A DNA stretch of 64,000 bases from Paraliobacillus ryukyuensis (lineage in GTDB: Bacteria; Bacillota; Bacilli; Bacillales; Amphibacillaceae), in assembly GCF_003315295.1 (NCBI RefSeq), contig NZ_QNRI01000009.1, positions 1 through 64,000 of the forward strand. Reading direction: 5' to 3'. Each line of letters starts with the position of its first letter. Within the stretch, counting starts at the first letter, position 1. Shown here in pieces: positions 15,979 to 23,912 of this stretch. The notes beneath the pieces are model-generated. The model worked only from the letters and a program-made list of their open reading frames with translations, ran no database searches and had not been told where the DNA came from. Position numbers and translations under genes: made by a program.

Positions 15979-16500
15979 TTATACAATCTTTATTACGAAT
16001 CCTTTAGCAATTACTCCTAAAAATTCGTCTCCATTACTTCGCCATCCTAAAGTTACCAACACTCGCTTGGTCCCTGATCCATGAATGGATAGCGTGTTAT
16101 CGTAGCTCGTCTTCGTTTTTATTCGAACACCTTTACTTTTTTCTTCATATACCGTATAAGATATTTTTTCAGGTTGCTCCCCTTTTATATTTAAAACGAT
16201 TGGTTCGTTTGCTGTAACCTTTGTCACTTGTAAATTTTCCGTTGCATCTTTAATATTTCTTGGATAAATAATAGCTGCCGATTCCTTACTACAGTTGTTA
16301 ACTACCCAACATTCAGAAATTAACTTGGAAGTAATATTTTTGCCAGCGATAGTAAATGAAACATCTTCGTTTGATATAGGATACGTTTCATTGGAACGAG
16401 GATTCGAAGTAAATTCTGTACTTTGTTCTTCTACTTCGTCATTTTGACATCCTCCTAAAATAGTTAGTATCAATACAGCAAAAATAACTTTTTTAACCAC
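15979..16500 (-). CDS. Predicted lipoprotein of unknown function
   Basis: A 173-aa protein. MVKKVIFAVLILTILGGCQN gives a signal peptide with lipobox LGGC (Cys 18). An acidic spacer (DEVEEQSTEF) follows, then a beta-rich region with SFTIAGKNITSKLISECWVV, IYPRNIKDATENLQVT and a C-terminal RVLVTLGWRSNGDEFLGVIA. A Cys pair (about 64 and 70) may form a disulfide outside the cell. No family recognised. It abuts the deleted end of the PTS IIC, so it may mark DNA brought in by the same rearrangement. Confidence 0.65.
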   Translation of the reverse strand: MVKKVIFAVLILTILGGCQNDEVEEQSTEFTSNPRSNETYPISNEDVSFTIAGKNITSKLISECWVVNNCSKESAAIIYPRNIKDATENLQVTKVTANEPIVLNIKGEQPEKISYTVYEEKSKGVRIKTKTSYDNTLSIHGSGTKRVLVTLGWRSNGDEFLGVIAKGFVIKIV

Positions 16501-16578
16501 GCTATAACTCCTTTCAAATGTACAACTATCCTATCTCTAAAACGTTTTACCTATTTTCACACATTTAAAACTTACATT

Positions 16579-16605
16579 AAAAAAGCACTAGCCTACAGCT
16601 AGTGC
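16579..16605 (-). terminator. Terminator of the ABC importer operon
   Basis: GCACTAGC (16585-16592) pairs perfectly with GCTAGTGC (16598-16605). On the minus strand the stem is followed by TTTTTTAATG. It lies 8 nt past the ATPase stop codon. Confidence 0.88.
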
Positions 16606-16612
16606 ATTCTTA

Positions 16613-17407
16613 TCATCCTAAAATCGCTCGATCATTATCCATTTGTGTACCGCGAATGCGTTGAAATTCTTGTAATAGCTTTTCAACCGTTAATGCAGCT
16701 TTTTCTTCCCCTGCCACATCTAGAATAATTTGACCTTTATCCATCATAATCAAACGATTTCCAAGATCTAACGCTTGTTGCATATTATGTGTAACCATCA
16801 GCGTGGTTAAATGAAATTTTTCAACCATTTCATCCGTGATTTTTGTAATTAACTCTGCTCGTGATGGGTCTAGTGCTGCAGTATGTTCATCTAACAACAG
16901 AATGTTTGGTTCGGTAAAAGTCGCCATTAGTAGAGATAGTGCTTGTCTTTCTCCCCCTGAAAGCAGCCCCACTTTTGCTGTTAAACGATCTTCTAAACCT
17001 AAGTGCAAGGTAGACAAATACGATTGAAATAGTTCTCTACGTTTCTTGTTCACTCCAGGTCTTAGTGTCCTTTTTTTATTTCTAGCATACGCCATCGCTA
17101 AGTTCTCTTCAATCGTCATCGATGGAGCCGACCCTGCCATTGGATCTTGAAACACACGGCCAATAAATTTTGAGCGTTTGAATTCTGGGATCATCGTTAA
17201 GTTATTCTGATTAATAAACACATCGCCAACATCAGGAATAAGGCTACCAGAGATCACATTCATTAAGGTGGATTTTCCAGCGCCATTACTTCCAATCACT
17301 GTGACAAAATCGCCTTTGTTCAAGGTTAAATTGATGCCTTGTAGTGCTTTCTTTTCATCTGGTGTGCCTTCATTAAAGGTAAGGGATATTTCTTGAATAT
17401 CTAACAT
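16613..17407 (-). CDS. ABC transporter ATPase, COG1101 (TrpZ-like)
   Basis: A 264-aa nucleotide-binding subunit. Walker A is GSNGAGKST (about 39-47). The Q-loop is in RVFQDPMAG, the signature is LSGGERQALSL (about 146), Walker B plus Glu is ILLLDEHTAALDP and the switch His is in MVTHNMQQA. EH in place of ED at the Walker B end is typical of COG1101 ATPases, which pair with LivH-like permeases and COG2984 binding proteins. TAATG stop/start overlap with the permease gene implies translational coupling. The substrate is unknown; streptococcal homologues are linked to tryptophan. Confidence 0.85.
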   Translation of the reverse strand: MLDIQEISLTFNEGTPDEKKALQGINLTLNKGDFVTVIGSNGAGKSTLMNVISGSLIPDVGDVFINQNNLTMIPEFKRSKFIGRVFQDPMAGSAPSMTIEENLAMAYARNKKRTLRPGVNKKRRELFQSYLSTLHLGLEDRLTAKVGLLSGGERQALSLLMATFTEPNILLLDEHTAALDPSRAELITKITDEMVEKFHLTTLMVTHNMQQALDLGNRLIMMDKGQIILDVAGEEKAALTVEKLLQEFQRIRGTQMDNDRAILG

Positions 17408-18399
17408 TACGATGCCTCCCCATTCAATCGATTTTGCAATTCTGCACGTTTTCGCCGTTTTCTCTTTGCTTCTTTTTGGCCAGAGATTAATTTTGGTATC
17501 ACTAAGGCTAAAATAACTAATACTGACGTAATCAATTTCATATCACCCGTGTCTAAGAAATCGGCCTGTCGCAAAGCAATCGTTACAACAATTCGATAAA
17601 CAATTGCTCCACCAATCACCGCTAAGGTCACACGCATAATAGATTTTGTTCCAATTAATGCTTCACCAATAATCACCGATGCGAGACCAATAACAATCAT
17701 GCCAATTCCCATCCCAACATCAGCAAAGCCACCATATTGTGCATAAAGTGCTCCAGATAAAGCAACCAGTGCATTCGAAAGTCCTAATCCCATAATTTTT
17801 AACGTATCTGTATTAGCAGAGAAGCTACGAATCATCTTCTCATTATCACCTGTCGCACGTAAAGCTAAGCCAACCTCTGTTTTTAAATAAAAATCAGTTA
17901 ATAATTTAATAAGTCCTGTCACAATGATCATTACAAATAAAACCCCCCATGTTCCAGGAGTATTCTCCAATCCCATGGATGTAAGCATTCCATTCAATAC
18001 ATCATCGATACCTAATGCAGACCAAAAGCTGCGTATTTGTGTAAAAATTGTATCCTCATTTAATAACGCTAAATTCGGTTGCCCCATAATACGTAAATTA
18101 ATCGAATAAAGTGCTGTCATCATTAAAATACCAGATAATAGCGGGTTAATTTTACCCTTAGTATTTAAAATCCCTGTAATACTTCCCGCGATAAAACCAG
18201 CTACGACTGCAAGTAAGGTGGCTATAACAGTAGGTACATCATTAACAATAGCAATTGCCGCCACACCAGCACCAGTTACAAAACTGCCATCTACAGTCAA
18301 ATCAGGAAAATCTAATACACGAAACGATAAGTAGACTCCTAATGCCATAATCGCATATATAATGCCAGATTCAACTGCTTGAAAAATTGGTACAAACAT
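17407..18399 (-). CDS. ABC transporter permease, COG4120 (LivH-like)
   Basis: A 330-aa permease with about 9-10 hydrophobic helices, starting MFVPIFQAVESGIIYAIMAL. RVLDFPDLTVDGSFVTGAGV and FYLKTEVGLALRATGDNEKM (the EAA-like coupling loop) are hallmarks of the branched-chain-amino-acid permease superfamily. ATG 18399 after GGGGAGAAG is better than the in-frame TTG at 18426. The basic C-terminus (KEAKRKRRKRAELQNR) stays in the cytoplasm. Together with the neighbouring ATPase and binding protein it forms a complete importer. Confidence 0.85.
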   Translation of the reverse strand: MFVPIFQAVESGIIYAIMALGVYLSFRVLDFPDLTVDGSFVTGAGVAAIAIVNDVPTVIATLLAVVAGFIAGSITGILNTKGKINPLLSGILMMTALYSINLRIMGQPNLALLNEDTIFTQIRSFWSALGIDDVLNGMLTSMGLENTPGTWGVLFVMIIVTGLIKLLTDFYLKTEVGLALRATGDNEKMIRSFSANTDTLKIMGLGLSNALVALSGALYAQYGGFADVGMGIGMIVIGLASVIIGEALIGTKSIMRVTLAVIGGAIVYRIVVTIALRQADFLDTGDMKLITSVLVILALVIPKLISGQKEAKRKRRKRAELQNRLNGEAS

Positions 18400-18480
18400 A
18401 CTTCTTCTCCCCTTCTCCATGCTCAAAGTGACTGTTCAAAAGAAACTACAATTAAGTTGAACAATTCTATAAAAAGAAAA

Positions 18481-18512
18481 CCGACTACTACACCAGATGG
18501 ATTAAGAGTCGG
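18481..18512 (-). terminator. Internal hairpin between binding-protein and permease genes
   Basis: CCGACT/AGTCGG (6 bp, 20-nt loop), followed on the minus strand by TTTTCTTTTT. A partial terminator here would let the binding protein be made in excess over the membrane subunits, a common arrangement. Confidence 0.6.
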
Positions 18513-18551
18513 CTTATCTTTCCATTTTGTCACATCTTTTAACGTTTTTCT

Positions 18552-19565
18552 CTATTCTTTTACTGTTTCTTTGAACTGCGCTTCTTCATCCCACGCATCA
18601 TTCCAGTCGACCCCTTGTTCTTGTGCAGCACCTTTATTAATAAAGAGTTGCATTTCTTGTGGGTATTCTACTGGAATATCCGCTGTTGTTTTTTCACCAG
18701 TTAAGATATCCGCAGCCATTTCTCCAGCCCGATGACCAATTGTTTGGTAATCAATGCCGTATGTTGCAAACCCACCACGCTCTAGCGAATCAGGTTCCCC
18801 GACAATCAATGGAATATCTTGTTCGTTTGCTATTCCAACAACGCTTTCTAACGCAGAAACAACCGTATTGTCCGTAATGATATAAATAACATCCGCTGCT
18901 CCAACTAAGGTCGAGGCAGATTGCTGTACTTCAGCTGTCGTCGATACTGTACGTTCTTCTAAACTTAAACTCGTACCGTCCATCGCTTCTTTTACTGTAT
19001 CAATTTGTGCCACGGAATTCTGCTCACCTGCATTATAAATTACTCCTACTGTTGCACCCTCAAAGTTCCTATCAATAAAATCCACGGTATTCGTGATAGC
19101 ATCTGGGTGCAAGTCCATGACGCCAGTAATATTCTCACCAGGCTGCTCCATTGATTCTACTAAACCTGAACCTACTGCATCTGTTACGGAAGTAAATACA
19201 ATTGGGATATCTTTTGTCGCTTGCAATGCCGCCTGTGCACTTGGCGTCGCATTAGCGAAGATTAAATCTACCCCATCAGAAACAAAATTTTGTGCGATGG
19301 GCAACGTATTGTTCTGATCTGCTTGTGCCGTTTGGAAATCATATTCCACGTTCAACCCTTCTTCTTCAAGAGCCGCTTGAAACCCTTCATACGCTGCATC
19401 TAAGGATGGATGTTCCACAAATTGTGTTACCCCAATCGTATACGTTTCTTCTCCATTCTCAGATTCAGAGGTACTAGCATTGTCGTCCGCTTGATCATTT
19501 CCACATGCTGTAATAAAAAGAATCGTAACCATAGCAATTAAACTTAAAAATAGCTTTTTATTCAT
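18552..19565 (-). CDS. ABC transporter substrate-binding lipoprotein, COG2984 (TrpX-like)
   Basis: A 337-aa lipoprotein. The signal MNKKLFLSLIAMVTILFITA precedes Cys 21, then a Ser/Glu/Asp-rich tether. The two-lobed periplasmic-binding-protein-I fold shows TYTIGVTQFVEHPSLDAAYE, GVDLIFANATPSAQAALQAT, IPIVFTSVTDAVGSGLVES, ITGVMDLHP and YGIDYQTIGHRAGEMAADIL, all landmarks of the ABC_sub_bind family (COG2984). The family has members linked to tryptophan or tyrosine, usually with T-box leaders; none is present here, so the ligand stays open. AGAAGGGGG upstream of the ATG. First gene of the operon. Confidence 0.87.
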   Translation of the reverse strand: MNKKLFLSLIAMVTILFITACGNDQADDNASTSESENGEETYTIGVTQFVEHPSLDAAYEGFQAALEEEGLNVEYDFQTAQADQNNTLPIAQNFVSDGVDLIFANATPSAQAALQATKDIPIVFTSVTDAVGSGLVESMEQPGENITGVMDLHPDAITNTVDFIDRNFEGATVGVIYNAGEQNSVAQIDTVKEAMDGTSLSLEERTVSTTAEVQQSASTLVGAADVIYIITDNTVVSALESVVGIANEQDIPLIVGEPDSLERGGFATYGIDYQTIGHRAGEMAADILTGEKTTADIPVEYPQEMQLFINKGAAQEQGVDWNDAWDEEAQFKETVKE

Positions 19566-19775
19566 TTGTTTTATGCCCCCTTCTATTATTTATCTGTTTA
19601 CAATTTTCAGAATTTATGCGCATTATTATATCACATATTTATAGGCGAAGGTACATTTTTATTCATAATTTTATTACCTTTTTATGACACTTTAAGCATG
19701 TTTTCGCCAAACTTGCGATTCGGGATTTTTTTATGCAGACTAGAAAGGAAGATTAGATAAAGGAGTATAACATTT

Positions 19776-20891
19776 ATGACAACGCATTATCTTATTATAG
19801 GTTCAGGTATATTAGGGGCTTCTACTGCTTATCATTTAGCCAAAAAAGGAGTACCTGTTACCATTATCGATAAAAAACATGATGGGCAAGCAACGGATGC
19901 AGCTGCAGGTATTGTCTGCCCTTGGTTATCACAACGGCGAAATAAACGATGGTATTACTTAGCAAAAGAAGGGGCTAAATACTATCCTTCTTTGATTGAG
20001 CAATTAGCAGAAGATGGTGAAGAAGATACTGGTTATAAGCGTGTTGGTGCCATTAGTATTCGGCAAGAAGAAGAGAAACTAGATAGAATGATGGAAAGGG
20101 CGATGAAACGTAGAAAAGATGCCCCAGAAATTGGCGAGCTAACAAAATTAACGCCAGAAGAAACCAAAGCATTATTTCCAGCTATACAGGAGGACTATCG
20201 TGCCATTCATGTAAGTGGAGCGGCAAGAGTAAATGGTAGAAAACTACGAGATGCGTTATTGCGTGCCGCCAAAAAACATGGTGCAAAATTGGTAAGGGGT
20301 GAGGCACGATTAGAAGCAAAAGGGGAGGCAGTTCATGTATACTGCAACAATGAGCACATCCCTGCTGATCGAATTATTATTACAGCAGGTGTCTGGGCAA
20401 AGCAATTGCTCTCCTCATTAGGAATTGATTTTTTAGTTGAATCACAAAAAGCACAAATCATGCACATGCAATTGCCTGATCAAGATACCAGTACATGGCC
20501 AGTTGTCATGCCTCCAAGTGACCACTATTTAGTAGCATATGATGATCATCGTGTCATTGCTGGCGCAACCCATGAAAATAATTTAGGGTTTGATCAACGC
20601 GTGACTGCCATCGGGTTACAAGAGATTTTAAATAAAGCATTAGCGATTGCACCTGGGTTGGCGCAAAGTACTATAATGGAAACAAGAGTGGGCTTTCGTC
20701 CAAGTACACCTGGATTTCTGCCAGTAATCGGAGCTATTCCTGGTTTTAATAATTTGTTTACAGCTAACGGGCTTGGTTCTTCTGGACTTACAACCGGACC
20801 ATTTTTAGGACAACAATTAGCGCACTTAGCTTTAGGTGAGGAGCTACTTCTTGATCCGACTGATTACCCGGTAGAGGATGCGATTAATTAA
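19776..20891 (+). CDS. FAD-dependent D-amino-acid/glycine oxidase family protein
   Basis: A 371-aa DAO-fold enzyme. The FAD dinucleotide motif is IIGSGILGASTAYHLAKKG at the N-terminus. ATDAAAGIVCPWLSQRRNKR follows the family ATxxxxG substrate-loop pattern. The second half carries ITAGVWAKQLL, VIAGATHE and the C-terminal FAD/substrate block TRVGFRPSTPGFLPVIG then TANGLGSSGLTTGP. It resembles B. subtilis YurR and GoxB-type oxidases acting on amines or imino acids, producing H2O2. The precise substrate is unknown. AAAGGAG stands before the ATG; followed by its own terminator; divergent from the ABC importer. Confidence 0.83.
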   Translation: MTTHYLIIGSGILGASTAYHLAKKGVPVTIIDKKHDGQATDAAAGIVCPWLSQRRNKRWYYLAKEGAKYYPSLIEQLAEDGEEDTGYKRVGAISIRQEEEKLDRMMERAMKRRKDAPEIGELTKLTPEETKALFPAIQEDYRAIHVSGAARVNGRKLRDALLRAAKKHGAKLVRGEARLEAKGEAVHVYCNNEHIPADRIIITAGVWAKQLLSSLGIDFLVESQKAQIMHMQLPDQDTSTWPVVMPPSDHYLVAYDDHRVIAGATHENNLGFDQRVTAIGLQEILNKALAIAPGLAQSTIMETRVGFRPSTPGFLPVIGAIPGFNNLFTANGLGSSGLTTGPFLGQQLAHLALGEELLLDPTDYPVEDAIN

Positions 20892-20900
20892 TTTTTATCG

Positions 20901-20930
20901 AGGGCTTCTCAAATACTGAAGCCCTTTTTA
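20901..20930 (+). terminator. Terminator after the FAD oxidase
   Basis: AGGGCTTC (20901-20908) pairs with GAAGCCCT (20918-20925) and is followed by TTTTTA. Confidence 0.9.
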
Positions 20931-20966
20931 AAAGTTAGTAACAAACGCTTCATAGAATTTATTGGG

Positions 20967-21260
20967 TTAATTTTTTAATTTACTATCAATATCAGAGGTA
21001 TCTACATTTTCACCAAATAATTTTTTTAATTTACCTTTGGCTTGTATTTCAATTCCATCATCGACATATAGCGCTACTTGAAATAAAGCAAATATTACAG
21101 CACTTAAGTCATCGGTATAACCTACACCCACTGCAAGATCAGGTATAATATCTAAAGGCAAAATAAAGTAACCTAAAGCACCAACGATGATGGCTTTTAA
21201 AACAATGGGTTCAATCAACCGGCTATATATTATATAATTAGAAATAATCAACCACTTCGC
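20967..21260 (-). pseudogene. YkvA/DUF1232 gene, 3' part (split by an insert)
   Basis: Contains the DUF1232 core: KAIIVGALGYFILPLDIIPD then LAVGVGYTDDLSAVIFALFQ and a basic tail. It lacks an ATG and a ribosome site. Its natural continuation is AKWLIISNYIIYS upstream, where the frame is cut at 21260/21261. Joining to the part at 23017-23228 yields ...RFSKKA-KWLIISNYIIYS... in frame, a 167-aa protein of normal family size. The in-frame TTG at 21251 is not a convincing start. DUF1232 proteins are small membrane-associated proteins of unknown role. Confidence 0.8.
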
Positions 21261-21271
21261 AGGAGATTGTT

Positions 21272-21439
21272 ATGAAAATCAAAGTAGCACTAATTTTATT
21301 AGCCCCTCTTTATATTTTACTTTGTATATTTGATTATATATTTATAAACTCATTTGACTGGAAAGCAAATATATTTGAATCTATATTTGTAATGGCACTC
21401 ATTATGTTGTTTGATATTATCGAATCAAAATTAAAATAA
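21272..21439 (+). CDS. 55-aa membrane peptide
   Basis: MKIKVALILLAPLYILLCIF begins a 55-aa protein with two hydrophobic helices (about 4-26 and 34-50) and a KLK end. AGGAGA lies 5 nt before the ATG, and the gene starts only 11 nt inside the insert. Unknown function. Small membrane proteins beside secreted toxins are often immunity proteins, but no homology supports that here. Confidence 0.5.
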   Translation: MKIKVALILLAPLYILLCIFDYIFINSFDWKANIFESIFVMALIMLFDIIESKLK

Positions 21440-21708
21440 AAGTTTTCGATTTTCCAGCTACACTGAGCAACGTCAATAGTCAACTCAGCAGCTAAATCAT
21501 TAACCCCGCCTTTGACAGCTGTTTTACCTGTAATCTTCAGTAAAGATTTAGCTTCTTTTCTCCACTCTCCGTTCTTCAGCTCTTGATATAAAGAAGATAT
21601 TGTAGTTGCATCCTGCTTCAATCTTTTTTGTTCTTGCAGATGATTCAGTACTTGCATTAAATTTTTAAGTTGTTTTTTTAACCCTCTTGTATGCGTACAT
21701 ACATACAA
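21334..21708 (-). CDS. Doubtful ORF overlapping the 55-aa gene
   Basis: The first 80 residues look coding (helical and basic, e.g. NLMQVLNHLQEQKRLKQDAT, ELKNGEWRKEAKSLLKITGK). The last 40 run antisense through the 55-aa gene and look random. It may be the 3' remnant of a larger gene. It also overlaps the end of the 99-aa gene by 44 nt in another frame. No ribosome site or family recognised. Confidence 0.3.
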   Translation of the reverse strand: MYVCTHTRGLKKQLKNLMQVLNHLQEQKRLKQDATTISSLYQELKNGEWRKEAKSLLKITGKTAVKGGVNDLAAELTIDVAQCSWKIENFYFNFDSIISNNIMSAITNIDSNIFAFQSNEFINI

Positions 21709-21964
21709 GAATTAAAAAATAGAAGAACAATACAGAAAGAAAATAATACATCAAATCAAATTGAATTTTCCGTATCTCACCTGAAGTAAATAATAGAAGC
21801 TTATTAGGAATCTCCCCAAACTCTCTGTACCACATGAAATGAAATGGAAATCCTATTGCATATTCAGCAATTCCATAATTGCTTATTTTTTTAAAAGGAA
21901 CAACAACAACATATAAAACAGGGATTAATGTACTGATAAGTAAGATTTTTTTATTAATTTTCAA
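21665..21964 (-). CDS. 99-aa membrane protein in the insert
   Basis: MKINKKILLISTLIPVLYVV forms the first helix, YYFLSVLFFYFLILVCMYAY the second, and between them lies a loop with FPFHFMWYREFGEIPNK. TTG start at 21964 after AGGGTGA. It is divergent from the secreted 227-aa protein and shares its 131-nt intergenic region. No family recognised; two-helix topology with both ends basic. Confidence 0.5.
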   Translation of the reverse strand: MKINKKILLISTLIPVLYVVVVPFKKISNYGIAEYAIGFPFHFMWYREFGEIPNKLLLFTSGEIRKIQFDLMYYFLSVLFFYFLILVCMYAYKRVKKTT

Positions 21965-22095
21965 AATAAATCACCCTTTTTTTAATTTGAATAACAACAT
22001 TCACAATCATATTATTACATAAATTGGAAATAATTGTTTTTTTTTATTTATTTAGTGTTATTATTAAATAGATTTAAAAAATAGGAGGGGTATCA

Positions 22096-22779
22096 GTGAA
22101 AAGGTCTTTTATCAAATCATTAACTATTCTTTTTACGGCCGTACTAGTTGTATTCAGCACTACTAGCATTACTTCCTTAGCGAAAACTGACACGGAGAGC
22201 ATTTCAAATGAATTGAACGAATTAGAAAAATCAAACACATTAGATTTCGAGTTAGTACCTTCTGAAGAAATCAGCCATTTAAACGAAGATGAAATCATCA
22301 AGTTTGATACAGTTGAAGAATTTGAAAAATTTGTGAAAGAAATGAACGAAACTGAAGTAACTTTATTTGAAGAAACAATAGATTTATCATCTACAAATAG
22401 TAAAACCACTAATCAAGTTGGTATGATGAGCACCAAAAATGGATCACACACTATAAATTGGTGGGCTCCTTTCTCTGGTTATGGCATGACCGGACTAGCC
22501 TGTTGGAGAAATGTTTCTTTTAAATATAATTATAAAATAGTAAATGGAAAACCGCGATTTACAAAGGTTTCGAATATTAAATCTTATTATTCTGGAATAC
22601 AAATAGGTGTTACTTGGAATCAAACTAGTACTTCTTACAATTTCACTAAAAAAAGAAGTACTAACGATAAGGCGGTAATCAAAGTTAACGGTTATAGTTT
22701 ACTAGGTTTCGAAGTTAAAGGCTTTACAGTAGGTGCAAAAATCAATGATACTTGGAAAGCTAGTTTAACTTTAAAATAA
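22096..22779 (+). CDS. Secreted protein of unknown function carried by the insert
   Basis: A 227-aa exported protein. The signal peptide MKRSFIKSLTILFTAVLVVF... ends near SLA-K (about 30). An acidic Glu/Asn-rich propeptide-like part follows (about 31-115, e.g. FDTVEEFEKFVKEMNETEVT). The C-terminal domain of about 110 aa is beta-rich and basic/aromatic: HTINWWAPFSGYGMTGLACW, GIQIGVTWNQTSTSYNFTKK, GFEVKGFTVGAKINDTWKAS. This pro-region plus compact beta domain recalls secreted bacteriocin or toxin precursors, but I recognise no family. GTG start after AGGAGGGG; own terminator follows. Confidence 0.7.
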   Translation: MKRSFIKSLTILFTAVLVVFSTTSITSLAKTDTESISNELNELEKSNTLDFELVPSEEISHLNEDEIIKFDTVEEFEKFVKEMNETEVTLFEETIDLSSTNSKTTNQVGMMSTKNGSHTINWWAPFSGYGMTGLACWRNVSFKYNYKIVNGKPRFTKVSNIKSYYSGIQIGVTWNQTSTSYNFTKKRSTNDKAVIKVNGYSLLGFEVKGFTVGAKINDTWKASLTLK

Positions 22780-22816
22780 AGCAACTTAAGCATAAACAAT
22801 TTAAATGTGAGTGTAA

Positions 22817-22876
22817 ACTAAACTGTGTAAGTTAAGAGAGCGTATGACTCTTGCTTACCAGTTTAGTCTTTTTATT
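22817..22876 (+). terminator. Terminator of the secreted-protein gene
   Basis: ACTAAACTG (22817-22825) pairs with CAGTTTAGT (22859-22867), with an inner AAGAG/CTCTT pairing, then CTTTTTATT. Confidence 0.75.
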
Positions 22877-23016
22877 ATTAAATAGAAATATATGATATGG
22901 CCACATTCAAAATTGGTGAATGGTTATCAACCAACTACTCATCCATGATAAATTAGAGAGTAGATTTTAAAGTATATTTAAACTTACACACTTTTCTTGA
23001 CAAGCCCAAAGATCTA

Positions 23017-23228
23017 GCTTTTTTAGAAAATCTTTGCACCTTTGTCCAAAATTTCCCCTCTGAAAAATGCACTATGTGTTTGCTAATATCTTCTTCATCA
23101 AATTCTTCTATTTCGTCTTTTAAATCAACAGCTAAATTCTCTTTAATTTCAATACTTTCTAATTCATCATTATTAGACGAGGATAATTGGTCTAGTTCTT
23201 CTTTCTTTTTAAATAGATTTTTTAACAT
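23017..23228 (-). pseudogene. YkvA/DUF1232 gene, 5' part (split by an insert)
   Basis: MLKNLFKKKEELDQLSSSNN, an acidic linker and then HFSEGKFWTKVQRFSKKA, which is the family's SxxxFWxKVxxFAKKA N-terminal element. After the Ala codon the frame runs into the insert (RSLGLSRKV...) and stops at 22953. The missing DUF1232 core lies at 20967-21260. A truncated 91-aa peptide could be made. Confidence 0.75.
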
Positions 23229-23367
23229 TCAATCACTCTATAGATTGTTGATATATATTTTACACCCCTGTTATTCTTTAACATAACAGTCTGACATTAC
23301 ATTTTTTCTTACGTTTTTAACCGTAACATCCGTTCTATATGTTGTTTATCATTCACCAGTTCTTTTA

Positions 23368-23775
23368 TTACGGAGCAAAACCATAAAAAGTCAAAACAAA
23401 AATAGCATAAGATATAAGGCTAACACCGATTAAAATTACTAACCACACAAAATACATCAACATACGCAACCATGTCCTGCCAAACAACATATTTTTAAGT
23501 TTAAAAAGCTTATATCCAATAATCAAGAATGTAGGGATAATATACAAATATGAAAAAGTACCAACCCATGTTCCAAGCTTATTAAAACCACCCTCTTTTG
23601 GAGCCTCAAATAAAGTATAAGCATTGGAAATATACATAATACCAGCCATAAAGATTATCGAGAGTAAAACAAAATAAATAAAGCCAGTAAACTTGAGCAA
23701 TTTTCGTTCTGTTCTTAGAATAACAAACATACATACTAAAAAAATAAATATAGCAGCAACCTTCATGATATACAT
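23368..23775 (-). CDS. Four-helix membrane protein of unknown function
   Basis: A 135-aa protein with hydrophobic segments at about 3-20, 28-52, 72-88 and 104-131, and a GGFNKLGTWVGTFSYLYIIP loop that is the most conserved-looking part. CTGGAGGTGCAGC stands directly before ATG 23775. It lies between the split ykvA gene and ilvD. No family recognised. Confidence 0.6.
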   Translation of the reverse strand: MYIMKVAAIFIFLVCMFVILRTERKLLKFTGFIYFVLLSIIFMAGIMYISNAYTLFEAPKEGGFNKLGTWVGTFSYLYIIPTFLIIGYKLFKLKNMLFGRTWLRMLMYFVWLVILIGVSLISYAIFVLTFYGFAP

Positions 23776-23813
23776 GCTGCACCTCCAGCACTAGACATTA
23801 AGATGACGATAAA

Positions 23814-23848
23814 AATCCCAATAAGATAGAAATCATCTTATTGGGATT
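23814..23848 (-). terminator. Terminator downstream of ilvD
   Basis: AATCCCAATAAGAT pairs perfectly with ATCTTATTGGGATT (14 bp, 7-nt loop). On the minus strand it is followed by TTTATCG. It separates ilvD from the 135-aa membrane-protein gene downstream. Confidence 0.85.
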
Positions 23849-23912
23849 ATATCACACAAACACTTCCATACATGTTAAATATTATCTTAAAGGAGCGAAC
23901 ATTTTATCTGAT

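Larger units (their letters stand above)
21261..23018. mobile_element. 1,758-bp insert inside ykvA, frame-restoring, no recombinase
   Basis: The ykvA/DUF1232 reading frame is interrupted exactly: removing 21261-23018 (or, because of a shared GC, 21259-23016) restores TCT AAA AAA GCG AAG TGG TTG. The junctions share only the dinucleotide GC. The insert is strongly AT-rich and carries a secreted protein (22096-22779), small membrane proteins (21272-21439, 21665-21964) and a doubtful ORF. No transposase is encoded. Its right end (minus strand GGCTTGTCAAGAAAAGTGTG) looks like IS-type terminal sequence, but no matching left end was found. A 2-bp core is what serine-recombinase crossovers leave; that origin is inference. 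Confidence 0.7.

Noticed and set aside
19566-19775. T-box leader for the COG2984-type ABC importer
   Set aside because: No GGGTGG-ACCGCG T-box core or specifier stem in either orientation.
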